Of a stretch of 40,041 nt of DNA, positions 1 to 10,300 are shown in pieces. Every line of letters begins with the position of its first letter. Position 1 is the stretch's first letter. The notes beneath the pieces were generated by a model. The model had not been told where the DNA came from. It saw only the letters and a list, made by a program, of their open reading frames with translations, and searched no databases. Both the position numbers and the translations under genes were made by a program. The DNA comes from Arachnopeziza araneosa (taxonomy: Eukaryota > Ascomycota > Leotiomycetes > Helotiales > Arachnopezizaceae). The stretch is taken from positions 1 through 40,041 of the forward strand of contig QYAI01000205.1 in NCBI GenBank assembly GCA_003988855.1. Direction: 5' to 3'.

Positions 1-288
1 TGCTCTGTAGGACCTCCTTTATAGAGAGTCCTACGCACGTGCTCTCGCTAGTGAAATGACGGAAAAATGTCATGCACCCTGGAACCCCACTACAGTAGCC
101 ATACCGAGTCTACATGACGCCTTAAGGCAGCTAAAAGACCCATGGAAATCATCAGTATCGGCTTGTTTTCTGATGCCTGAAATATGGAACTTAGTGTCCT
201 CTCAATGTTCCTTTATTACAACAGAGTACCATTATCAAAAGATGGTGCAACTCCTGATCATTGAAGGATGTACTTAGTTTAAGGGTGT
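1..288. other. no recognisable gene
   Basis: I see nothing I can name here. A short open frame at 56-277 (73 codons) has no family resemblance and is probably chance. The stretch lies just upstream of the amidase relic and may contain its decayed first exon or promoter. Confidence 0.4.
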
Positions 289-1795
289 TTGATAAAAACG
301 CAATTTCTGATTTTTTGGACTGTATGGTTGAGGAAAAGTTGCTTGCACAATGCTAGCCTTTTCTGGTTTGTACGATTGGCCTATTTCAACACGGAAAATT
401 ATCCTCTACAAGGGTATCGTGTCGCTTTGAAGGATGCATTTGACCTCAAAGGGGTGAATACGTCTATGTGCAACCGTGCATATCTTGAGTTATACCCGCC
501 AGCTGTATCCACTGCTTTATCACTTCACAACGTCATAGAAAATGGAGCTTGGATTTGGGGGAAGACCAAGTTGAGCTCCTTCCTATCTGGAGAGGAGGCT
601 GCTGAATCTGTCGATTTTCGAACTACTTGGAATCCTCGCGGCGATGGTTATCAGGGACCAGGTGGTAGCAGCAGTGGTGGCGCTGCTGCGGTCGCTGCTT
701 ATGACTGGGTATATGTAGGAATTTGCAGACGACCGGTACGGAGAGAAAAAACCTCGAATCAAGCAGATGGTCAGTGAAAATTATTGAGGATCATGAATAT
801 TTTGAGGTAACCACCTGCCAGGACCTCCCAATGGCGATTTTGTCCCCATTGATCTATTCCCACCAAACGACAATCTTCAAAAGAGACTGGTTCTAAGACT
901 GGTCGAAGATCTTGAAAAACACCTCGAAGTCGAAGCTCAAAAGATCAGTATCAATGACCTCTGCATAAGTAGCCTCCGCAAGCAGCTGCTGGTCAGGGTC
1001 TACACGAATACCTAAAAGAGGTAGGTCGGTTCTACTGAAAATGCTCGCCCTAACCATTATTTAGATCGGTGCCAGTAAATTCTTATATAAGAATTACCAC
1101 AGCATAGCAGGGTTCAGAGATGATTATCTGAAGAAATTTGGCCAGACGCCATTCGCAAGCCCATTTGTGGCGTGGAGATGGTAGGTGATCTCCCCACTTT
1201 CAATTCATGATTAATCCCTTCCACAGGAAAATTGGCAAGCAATTTACCGTTGAGCAGTATCAAGAAGGCATGCGGCGAATCAAAGTATACGAGGAGTGGT
1301 TCCTGAAGGGTGTGATGCGAGTTAGCACAGCAAACACCTTAGCTGTTATGCAAGGTGAAGATGTCCAAACGAGCTACCGTGATGACACTCCACCGTAATT
1401 TCCGCACTCTTTACTTATTTACACCACTAACATCTATCTAGTCAATACTACATCCAACCTGCTTGGCACCAATGGTGGCTCTCGTCGGTTCTTAGCGCAC
1501 CTAAAATAATTATTCCAGGTTCGTCTTCCCCTAAACGCGGATAAAAATACGTCCTAACGTGAGAAGTCGGGCAAATCCCGTACGAGTCGAGGATCAGTAA
1601 TCAGACTGAATATCTTCCTGTTACAGCATCAATTATGAGCCAGCCAGGTACGGAATTTTCGAGATCGTAACAACATCGCAACTAATACCAAGACAGAGAC
1701 GGACCTGACTCTGGTTGAGTTTACGGAAGTATTCATGAAAGATTTCGGAAGACCTTAAGTGATTAACTCAGGCAGGACTATGTTTCCTCCAGAGT
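289..1795 (+). pseudogene. decayed amidase (amidase signature family, Arp1-type C-terminus)
   Basis: Relic of an amidase-signature enzyme of the fungal type that carries an Arp1-like C-terminal part. The first block (about 370-700) shows the catalytic-lysine segment VALKDAFD and the glycine/serine motif GGSSSGGAAAVAAYDW. The block expected to hold the nucleophilic serine (T-D-T-G-G-S-like) is scrambled at about 715-740, and roughly the next 80-100 residues are missing. The homologous frame resumes at 820-972, shifts by one base near 972 (SS then PPQAAAGQGLHEYLKE), and continues past two intron-like GT-AG segments (about 1020-1064 and 1182-1226). The C-terminal blocks YEEWFLKGVMRVS (about 1290), QIPYESRISNQTEYLPVT (about 1575-1630) and GRTMF (about 1775) remain, the last two separated by stops and small shifts. 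Introns are still recognisable, so decay is fairly recent. It cannot encode an active enzyme as read. Confidence 0.8.
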
Positions 1796-2042
1796 GGAGT
1801 TGCAGCAAGCAAGATATTGGGGTTCGCAATGCGTTGATTTTTTCCTATTCATCGATTTGGCACACGGGCGGCTTTGTGCTCGGGCAGTCACTAGATACAT
1901 CGAGAAACTTAAGAAACTGGCCATAAGAATAAGAAAATATCCTTTATTCCTTGCGTTTGTCCCTTCAGGTCAAGATAAGGAGGTAAGTTCGGTTCCTTTA
2001 GACATTGTTTCCGAGTTTCTGCCGATGGAAGTTCATTCGTGA

Positions 2043-2760
2043 CAGTACATTGCGAGCCTCTCGAAAATAAGCCCAATCAAAATATAGCACAAACAGCGAG
2101 ACCATGTAAGTAAGCACTAACAAAACAATCCATAACCAAATGCTCAGCGAATCCTGGCCAAATTGAACAAAGTTCATACCAAACACGGAAGTGCTAAATG
2201 ATGCTAGGATAAAGAAGAAGGCTAGTAAGGTTAGCTTTGCGACTAATTCGGCTTGTTGAATTGCTGATCCAGATTATGCGATGAGAGCATTGTTTCCAGC
2301 AACGTCCATACCTCTATCACAGATCTTGTCAGCGTCTGGGTACGTTCGAGCAAATAATCGTAATCTCCGAGCAGCACGTCTTGTGTTGCTCTGACCTTGG
2401 CATGCACATCGGGCTCGTCTTCAGTAGCTAATTATGGCTCTGATTTCTTTCAATCGCCGCAAGTGTTCATCGAGTGCCTCTTGCTGCGCTAAAGGTTTGA
2501 AAGCGTTGAGCTGTTGGCAGTGGTTCGAGATGAAGTGCTATTATTCTCTGCGTCTAATAAGCTGGTCGTCTCAAAGACGAACCTTTTCCTCGATCAAATC
2601 TAAGAATTGAGTTTCCGATATTGCTGAAAACGTGAAAAGTTCATTGAGCGCATAGAAAGCAACTGTTTTTGCGGATCTCCTATCTAAAATCAGCCGTATT
2701 GCGCATGGATAGAGCGAGCAAGTTGGGGATACTTGGGTTGACCTACTTCCACTAATATAT
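2043..2760 (-). pseudogene. decayed CorA-like Mg2+ transporter
   Basis: Minus-strand relic of a CorA-family metal transporter. Reading right to left, blocks of the family's soluble part can be followed: FYALNELFTFSA (about 2660), an acidic/leucine stretch near 2480 (ALDEHLRRLKEI), GDYDYLLERTQTL (about 2370) and VIEVWTLLETMLSSHN (about 2300). These are followed by the first membrane helix LTLLAFFFILASF and the signature GMN loop in SVFGMNFVQFGQ (about 2170-2220), then a second helix SIWLWIVLLVLTYMVSLFVL. The blocks lie in different frames, with at least three frameshifts or stops (for example near 2280, 2430 and 2550). The GMN motif and two-helix ending are diagnostic of CorA; the frame breaks make this a pseudogene. 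It faces the amidase relic tail to tail. Confidence 0.8.
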
Positions 2761-3346
2761 TGCGATCACGCTGAACCCGCCGTAGCGCTATCGTTTATGC
2801 AGCGAGGTAGAGATGAGAAGCTCAAATAATTAAAGTGAAGTGGAGTGATAAGAGAGAGTTATTGACATCAACCCAAATCTCAAAGATGGTGAGTGGAATT
2901 ACCGACATTGATCTGTTCACTGTCTCTCCAGATGAGAGTGTTGTGAGTAATTATGAGTGCTGAATATGGCGAGATATGACTACACATGCAAGAAAATAAA
3001 AAGTGAAACAATGAATGTCGCAAATGAGAAATCTAGTCAGAATAATTTATCCACAACTCTTGAGGGTGAGGTAGGGCTAAAATAAGTGTATTTATATGCG
3101 CGCAGGATTGTGTATGAGAGAGGTAGATTGACGACACTTCCGGTTTTTAACAACCGGCATAGGAGTGATGCTGTTTAACAACGCTTTCTCTAATCAAGTA
3201 ATGCGTAAGCAGAAGGTGAGAGGGCATGTATCATTCGTCTAATATTGTTGAAAAATTCTTGTATATGCTTACTCTGTATGCGCCTGTGAACCTGGCCGAC
3301 CTCCTCCAATCTCCATAACTCCATCTTATAAATCACTCCGATCCCT
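2761..3346. other. AT-rich gap without a gene
   Basis: No open frame of note and no recognisable relic. The region is AT-rich and lies between the CorA relic and the 3' end of the small membrane-protein gene. The missing N-terminus of the CorA relic could have been here but I cannot align it. Confidence 0.4.
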
Positions 3347-3910
3347 TTATTTTCCAGACTTCTTGCCTTTGAACCAACTTAGTCCAATGCCTTTGCTCCT
3401 CCCCAACTTTGACTCACTCCCAGCATCTGAAGTATACCTCCTCGTGGCGAAGTTGCTCTTTGCCAAGTTCGAGGCTGGGAAGGTGTGGTTGTTACGGGTT
3501 GTTTTTAAAAGGGGTTCGACACGAGGTCGTTCCTCGTCTTCTCTGTGGTCAGTAATAAGGTCTTGGAGAAAGAGAAGGTTTGTTGCTGGGCCGGCTGGTC
3601 GATATTTGGGTTCAAGGTTCTCGAGCTCGACTGCTTCGGAAGACAGTGGTGGAAGCCACAGAGTGGGAGGGGCGGGTACAATAGTTGTTGCTGTCTCGAC
3701 CTGTAGATTTGTGGATGCATTAGATGGCTCTAAAGAATATGTCAATGCGAAATATGGTCCATAAGTACATGAACCCTTACCATCCGAGGCTTGTGAACCG
3801 GCATTTTGTGACAGGCGTAAGATCTTGACTACGAGTATGATCATCGAAAGTTGAGAGATGACGACGACGGCATTGAGAAGTATCCAGAGAGAATGAACGG
3901 AGAAGGACAT
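3347..3910 (-). CDS. hypothetical single-pass membrane protein, one intron
   Basis: Unrecognised protein of 170 residues after splicing. The model is complement(join(3347..3729, 3781..3910)). The first in-frame ATG is at 3910 (MSFSVHSLWILL). Residues about 7-30 form one strongly hydrophobic helix (WILLNAVVVISQLSMIILVV). The rest is polar, proline/serine-rich and ends in a basic tail (WFKGKKSGK), suggesting a short lumenal N-terminus and a long disordered cytosolic tail. The 51-nt intron (3730-3780) starts GTAAGG, has a TTGAC branch-like site and ends TTTAG. Because 51 is divisible by three and carries no stop, it reads through as 17 extra residues if missed. A second GT-AG segment at about 4029-4067 may be a 5'UTR intron. 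Function is unknown; the gene itself is probably real because of the clean intron signals. Confidence 0.5.
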   Translation of the reverse strand: MSFSVHSLWILLNAVVVISQLSMIILVVKILRLSQNAGSQASDGKGSCTYGPYFALTYSLEPSNASTNLQVETATTIVPAPPTLWLPPLSSEAVELENLEPKYRPAGPATNLLFLQDLITDHREDEERPRVEPLLKTTRNNHTFPASNLAKSNFATRRYTSDAGSESKLGRSKGIGLSWFKGKKSGK

Positions 3911-4182
3911 GATGAGAATTGTTTGTGTAGGATTATAACCCCATGCAACGAGGCTGCAACGGATGCGAACGAATAGTTTGATTTTGGATAGTAGAGGTGC
4001 AGATAAAAGGATGGTCAAATCGAGTGCACTGAAATTGAGAAACCGAAGAAAGGAGAGAATTGCTTACTTTTGATAGAGTTGAGAGTCACCACCACTAGGT
4101 TGTGCTTGAAGAGGTTTTACTGTATAGGAGGCGGTCCGAAGGCAACTCCAGGTTTCTGTATGCGAGATGAGACAGCGACAAA

Positions 4183-4282
4183 AAGGCGACGCAGCGAGCT
4201 TGTTAGCGACAAGACTTGGTTTCCTCTCTGTCATGGGTGAGAAAAAGCATTTCGGAATGGTGAGAATATGCGTCGCCTTGAG
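4183..4282. repeat. inverted motif pair 1 (core TGCGTCGCCTT)
   Basis: AAGGCGACGCA at 4183-4193 is the reverse complement of TGCGTCGCCTT at 4269-4279, with a spacer of about 75 nt, so the two arms could form an 11-bp stem. The right arm is part of a 19-bp sequence GAATATGCGTCGCCTTGAG (4264-4282) that recurs exactly at 4584-4602. Confidence 0.8.
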
Positions 4283-4583
4283 AAGGCCAAGACCAAGATT
4301 TTGGGGGCTGTGAGATTAGAGCAGAGCAGCAAAGCTCGAGCCAGAGCTGCTACACCGCAGGCTGGATGCAGCAAGCTCGGGGTAGCTGGCGTGTCTGATA
4401 TCGCCACAAACTCCGCGAGGATGGCAAATCACCCACCTCGCCTCCCCTATCGTTTAGATTTAGGGTGCAGTGCAGCGGACGCACAATGGATCGTGTACCT
4501 GCTGTATTTCCCACATGACTTCACTGATCCTTCCGTACACGAAAGATCGAGAGTCGGCAATTTGATGCATTCCCCCGTAACCC

Positions 4584-4692
4584 GAATATGCGTCGCCTTG
4601 AGGCATCGCCGACTCCTTTCCATCAATCGTCGTGGCGACCTGGAAGATGCCGACGCAGGAACTCAGCCCCCCAGCGCCATCAAGGCGACGCA
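4584..4692. repeat. inverted motif pair 2 (core TGCGTCGCCTTGA)
   Basis: The 19-bp sequence GAATATGCGTCGCCTTGAG recurs here (4584-4602). Its core faces an inverted copy TCAAGGCGACGCA ending at 4692, giving a possible 13-bp stem with a spacer of about 80 nt. Together with pair 1 this gives four copies in 510 bp, arranged as inverted-direct then direct-inverted. Confidence 0.8.
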
Positions 4693-4887
4693 AGACGAGT
4701 ACGGCGCCTAGCTGATATCATCACCTATCCGTGTGTTTGTAAATTGCTCTTGAATATATACTTCTCACACGTCGCTTCCATAGTCGGCCAAGAGCTTTCT
4801 TCATCCTTGGTTTGAACCTTCATCCATTACGTTGGCACGGGTTCCCCAGTCAAAACTCCCTCTAAACCTGCTCCGCATAAAGAAACT

Positions 4888-5571
4888 ATGAGCGAGTTAC
4901 AAGATCATGTACTTCACGGCGCTCAGCCCTCCCATAGCACATTCAAGAAAAACATGCCTCTCTTACAGAGTCCTACGGAGACCAACATCAAGAGAGTAAC
5001 CAAAGAAGCTCCACGATATCCATGCTTGAACTGTGGCAAGAAATTCACTCGGTCTGGCACTCTGAAAGATCACGAACGCGCGCATGAAGGTGCTCGGCCG
5101 TTCAAATGCAGCTCATGCGACAAGTCTTTCGCTCGTTTGAGAGATAAGAAGAGACATCAGAAGTTACACGAGGCACAGAAGCGATTTGTTTGCCGGGGAA
5201 GGTTTGGATCCAGGATTTAGGGTTGTGGACGCAAGTTTGCAAGAGAAGATGGACTTGTTGCGCATTTCCGCTCAGCAACTGGGACCGATTGTATGAGACA
5301 TATCCAAGAATGGTCGCCATTCTGGACAAAAGCAATAGCCACGGAGCGCTTGGCCTGCCCTTCTTCGATGATATCTTCAGTTAGGCGGTGCAAAAATGTT
5401 GCTTCGGTTGATGAAGCTCTTCGCTACACTGACTGCAACGAAACGAACTTTACTATTCTAAGGGCAAGATGCAGCGCCCAAGAGTTCTGCGAGGAAGAAG
5501 AACAAAAAGAAGAGAAGAGAAGAGAAAATCGATACCTTACAACCCGGAAATCTTTCATGATGTCGGCGTAG
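4888..5571 (+). pseudogene. C2H2 zinc-finger protein broken by one TAG
   Basis: C2H2 transcription-factor-like protein. Finger 1 is YPCLNCGKKF...H-x3-H (residues about 48-70) and finger 2 is FKCSSCDKSF...H-x3-H (about 76-98). An atypical third finger follows: FVC, then a gap, then GCGRKFAREDGLVAHFRS. This third type, with a tryptophan before GCGR, is a known pattern in fungal Crz1-type and related proteins. Here the codon at that tryptophan position is TAG (5218-5220), in frame, and the frame then stays open to 5571 (227 codons if read through; 110 residues if it stops). No intron of usable size can remove the TAG. Past the conserved CMRHIQEW the tail is acidic and unremarkable. A genuine nonsense mutation (RIP-like), a base-call error or RNA editing would all fit; the truncated form lacks the third finger. 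Confidence 0.7.
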
Positions 5572-7373
5572 CTCAGTTTTCACCAGCACATGGGCGAGAG
5601 GGAACCCTTCTTTTAGCCCGAGTTGGAGACTCTATGTTTTGGAAAAGTTGGATGCTGCACGACGTAATGTTTGAGGATCTTGTAACCGATAACTTCAACT
5701 GGAGCCCCAATTTTCTCCCGAGTTCTCGCGGAGAGTATATGATGCTTATAAAAGTGCCAGAGAAGTCAACTGCCAAGGGGGTACCCGAATCAGTTTCTCT
5801 CAAGTTTAGGGTAAAAAATCGACGATACTAGTTTTTACCGCCTAGGACATTCAGTCTTGGAACTTTTACGTACGACATAGCACCTGAAGAGAATATTTTG
5901 CAGAGCTAGCGGCCACCAGCCTCTAGCACTTTTCATCAAACCAACGCAACGGAATACAAATCCTCATCCCCGACCTCATCGACCAGTGCTTCCGCCGATG
6001 CTTCCACAGCAACACCAATTGAGAACTCAACTACTTCAGCATTCCAAGTCTACTCACGAGCTCGACAAGAATCGTCTGATGAACAAGATTGGCCATGGCA
6101 ACATAGTATGAAGCAATATTTGTAGATAAAGAAAGTATGAAACAATGTAAATATCCCTAAGAAACTTTATTTGGCGACATAGCTTGCTCTGCTTTCCTGT
6201 CAATTGACAGCTCCCCCTTTTCGCAGGTGAATATTGTTTTATTTTCCAAGCGTCCTCGACTAGTTGAAGCAACTCCGCAATTTTAAGCAATGATTGACAA
6301 AGTTCTATGAACCACCACTGCTCTGGAACTGACTGAAACATTCCGCCCAAAAACTTTATTCATCAAATCGTCTGCTGATAGATCCTCCCTTACTAAGCTT
6401 GCTTTATGTAATCTCTCTACTTTGCCTAAATCTCCTTGGACTATTTCAGTTCCTTTCTAGCCTTTTCAGCCTACAATTTATTTGCACGTAGAGAGCTCTA
6501 TATAGTTAGTGATGGGAATGTATCCTACCTCGTGCTCTCTGTGACTTTTCCCGCCTTCATCCTCGTTCTCAGTGTTATTCAGTCCAAGTTTCTTAATAAA
6601 GCCACTCTTCTCATAGAACTTGAGAGCCGCTAGTTCGCTGCATAGGCGTTCTATCCTCGAAACACCGTTCTATGTTTGCTTCTCTCAATAACTTGTTGCC
6701 CCGTGTCTTGATGAGCGAGGATTGGAGTCAGATTTGCGGCAGTCTGGATGTCTAATCTTGCTACCAAGGGACAGTTTCCAAGGTCGTTTGACGATATGCT
6801 TCGAGGTTGTATAGTATGCTTAGCAATTCTTTCGATTTGAAATTATTATGCAGGATTTCAACAGACTAACACCCCCCAGGCTGTGAATGAACTATCTTAC
6901 AAGAATGCTCACTGTTAGCTAGTAGTAAAATAGTCCTTGCTTTCATTTTTACAGTTACTGTCAGAGTTTTGGTGAAATAATCTTCAAGTACAATTGCAAT
7001 TGAGGTCCAGGTGAATCTGATCCGAAAATGACCGCTACTGACTCCGTTCGTGTTGTCTTTTTGAGAAGAATACAATGTCTCTTGGGATTACTACCAAAAT
7101 ACAATCCTTTCAAGGAACCCCATCCTGATATATTCGCGCTCCTGCTATTTTCTCAGCCATATACCTACATACTTAAGCTCACAAGTATATCAAACTTACT
7201 TCCCCAAGTCCCTCCTATCATATTAGAATGATATAATGTTTGTGAAGACAAGTTTAAAAGCCCATAGATATCTTCGACCTCAAATATCCTGATATATTGA
7301 ATTTGTCCTAGCTACATCTAGAGACAGAAACTGGTCTTCTAATCAATATAGCTGTAATATACCTACCATAGAA
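5572..7373. other. 1.8-kb gene-poor stretch
   Basis: Nothing here can be assigned. An open frame at 5469-5831 runs past the zinc-finger frame but resembles no family. A serine/threonine-rich open stretch without an ATG lies at about 5908-6124 (for example SSSPTSSTSASADASTATP) and could be a lost exon or low-complexity chance. The remainder (6125-7373) is AT-rich with only short frames. The 3' flank of the HET-NB-ARC-TPR gene is at the right end. Confidence 0.4.
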
Positions 7374-10300
7374 CTAGGCTTTTTGTAAGCAGTCAGAAAG
7401 TGTATCTTCAAATATAATAAGGTGCGGATGATCCTTATGATATTTAAGTCGACCAATCTTAACCACTTGCTCAAGTATAGCTACAGCTTCCTTTACTTGC
7501 CCATTTGCCTCATAAACAAAAGCAAGCGCGTGCTGCGATGCTAGCCTGTCAGGATGGTCCTCGGCTAGCGTAGCTTCAATCTTAACTACGTGCTCGAGGA
7601 TAGCTATAGCTTCCTTTACTTGCCCATTCGTCCGATATGCACGAGCAAGCGCGTACTGCGATTCTAGCCTGTCAGGATGGTCCTCGGCTAGCGTAGTTGC
7701 TTGGATCTTAACTACGTGCTTGAGCATACCTATGGCTTCTTTTACCTGCCCATTCGTCCGATATACATGAGCAAGCGCGTACTGCGATGCTAGCCGGTCA
7801 GGATAGTCCTCGGCTAGCGTAGTCGCTTCAATCTTAACTACGTGCTCGAGGATAGCTATAGCTTCCTTTACCTGCCTATTTGTCCGATAAGCAAGAGCAA
7901 GCTCGTGCTGCGATGCCAGCAGGCTAGGATGATCTTTGGCTAGCATAGTTGCTTTAATCTTGACCACCTGCTCGAGGATAGTTATAGCTTCCTTTACCTG
8001 CCTATTCGTCCGATAAGCAAGAGCAAGCTCGTGCTGCGATGCCAGCAGGCTAGGATGATCTTTGGCTAGCATAGTTGCTTTAATCTTGACTACCTGCTTG
8101 AGGATAGCCACTGCCCTCTTGTTTTCCCTTAGGTTGATCAGGTTCCTTGCCTGGAGGTCATACAGTGGCAAAAATCTTTCTGATGGCTTTTCGGGGTTCT
8201 GTCGAAGCTCAACAAACAAATCTCCTAGAAGACGACCAAGTCGATTGTCTTGCCGCACATCAAGAAGCGCCTGGCCACACTTGAGAAAAATTGCAGTAAC
8301 TGTAGCGTCCAACGCAGACAAGAATGCCTTACTAACCTCTATGTCTAAGTAAGACAGTAGATGCGGAAGAAGATGTCTCTCTTGTGTCCGCCACATGTGA
8401 GTATTGTACCGAGAGAGAGAGCAATGGCACAACCAGCAGTTACCAATGCCGCACCTTGCTGCTTTGTATCCTGGCGATCTTTGGCCCAGGCGTGAGTTAG
8501 TGGGTGCATCGATAAGCCTAGTGATCCGTCTAGATGATGCCGAGTTACTAATGAGAGTGATACAAGCAGAGCACCGGCTTCGATAACACGGTAAGGATCC
8601 CACTCTTTGTCTGTCGCTGCTATAAACTTTGGCAAGTGCATAACGTGGGTTTGAGACATATCGTCGATGTTAATGACATCCACACGTTTAGTACGAACAA
8701 TTTCTCTACAGCCATCCCATGCGTCCTGGAAAATCTGTACAGGCAGAACACTAGAATCTAGCATAGAAAGAATCTCGAGTAATTGTAGAGCGTCCATAGC
8801 AGCATCGCTCTTTGACTGCTCTAGAACGTCTGCTGATGCTTCAAAGGTTGCGTAAACATCGCGATATCTCGACCGCGCTTGCCTTGAGTGGTACTTCATC
8901 AACCGGTCTCGTTGGTGTCGAAAGATCTGAGAATACTGGTGCAATTGGCAGTGGCCCTGTGCAACGTACGCTCCGGCTTGAATTAGTGCAAGAGTATGCG
9001 ATCCAAGAAGCCGGACCACTTCCTCGGCTTGCTTATTGTTGGATGGCCATAACTCTGGAGGCACTTCGGCTGCTTTGAGTAGGAGCTCTTTCGATTCCTG
9101 GTTTCCAAGGCCATGAAGAGCTTCGAATGCGTCTGGGCTGTACTGGCGGCACTCAGCTACACGAGATGTGATAATAACGGCGCCGTAAGTTCTAGACGGA
9201 AGGTAGATTTGATAGTCACAGTCCGGATCGTCGGCGTTGTCAAGGATAAGAAGCCAGCTTTGGCTAGTAGCCGCCAAAACCTGAAGAGCTTCAGGAATGC
9301 TCTCAACTGATCGTCCGAGAACCTTAGCAATAGCAATAAAGTCACCCTTGGCGGTGGAAGGATTGTCGACATTGACCCAGAATACTCCCCAAAGCCTGCT
9401 GTTGTTAGCTACAAAAATAATCCATGGAAAGTAATAGATATAACATACTCTTTTCGCATTAAGCTTGCAACTTGCAGACAGATCTCACTCTTCCCTTGTC
9501 CTCCAAGTCCCGTGATTACGAATCTCCTCTGTTTTGCGGTCTCGGGGGTAATATTCATACGCAAAGCTTGCTGTATTCGAGCCAGTAGCTCAACCCGTCC
9601 AGTAAATAGATTATTAACAGCGTAAGGTATTGTCCAGTGTACATTGCCGTGAATAACACTACTAGTCTCTGAAAGGGTTATGTCAGCTATATTCCAGCCA
9701 GCTCGAATAGCGGCTGTGACCACCGTCATTATTCGTCATTCTCACTGCTAAACCTACTTGTTAATCGCTTCTGCATTTCCTCCTCAAGTCGAATGAACGC
9801 ATTTACTCTACCCTCACCATAATTGAGCGGCATGTACACGTCGAAAATCCCTAGCAGACAATATGCTTCGTCTTCTTTGCGTTTCGCCGTACGCTCTGTT
9901 GTCCATATCATCCGCTTATCAACAGGGTATTCGGCTAGAGACTTCCCCCGGAACACCTCAACAGGAATGCCTGTTATCTCCTGAAGTAATGCTTCTAGCG
10001 ATATTTTGTCTCCTAGTCGCTCCTCCTCTAGAGAGAAGAATTCCACCGTGGCGGGAGCAATGAGTTCTTGAAGTGTCCAGGCTCGAGTGAACCATCTACT
10101 CTGCCGAAATTCTAAACTCCACATCAACCTAGAGAACGATTCGTTTGCACCTAGGCCACGTGTTGAAACGTCGGAGAGATAGACATAACATTTGACCGCA
10201 TCTCGGTACCAGCGAAACATAGAGTTGATAGCTTCTGAGAGCTCAGTATAATTGGATTTATTGATGCAACATGTGTCCACCCAGAAGTACTTCAAGCCAT

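Larger units (their letters stand above)
3911..4887. promoter_or_regulatory. divergent intergenic region with a repeated motif
   Basis: About 1 kb between the divergently transcribed membrane-protein gene (-) and the zinc-finger gene (+). It holds four copies of TGCGTCGCCTT (two in each orientation; listed separately). Open frames at 4268-4711, 4460-4693 and 4588-4815 overlap these repeats, show no family resemblance and are taken as chance. A bidirectional regulatory role is inference from position only. Confidence 0.4.

Noticed and set aside
4128..4150. Short match to the C-terminus of UreG (GGPKATPG)
   Set aside because: Only eight residues match, with several synonymous differences and no extension on either side; taken as chance.
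4268..4815. Overlapping open frames in the divergent intergenic region
   Set aside because: They begin within the repeated motif, overlap each other on both strands and show no family resemblance.
7479..8105. CRISPR-like array
   Set aside because: The 126-bp repeats encode TPR units in frame and have no unique spacers; the organism is a fungus.
8395..8415. Programmed -1 frameshift in the NLR-like gene
   Set aside because: No X-XXY-YYZ slippery heptamer is present; a missing base is simpler.
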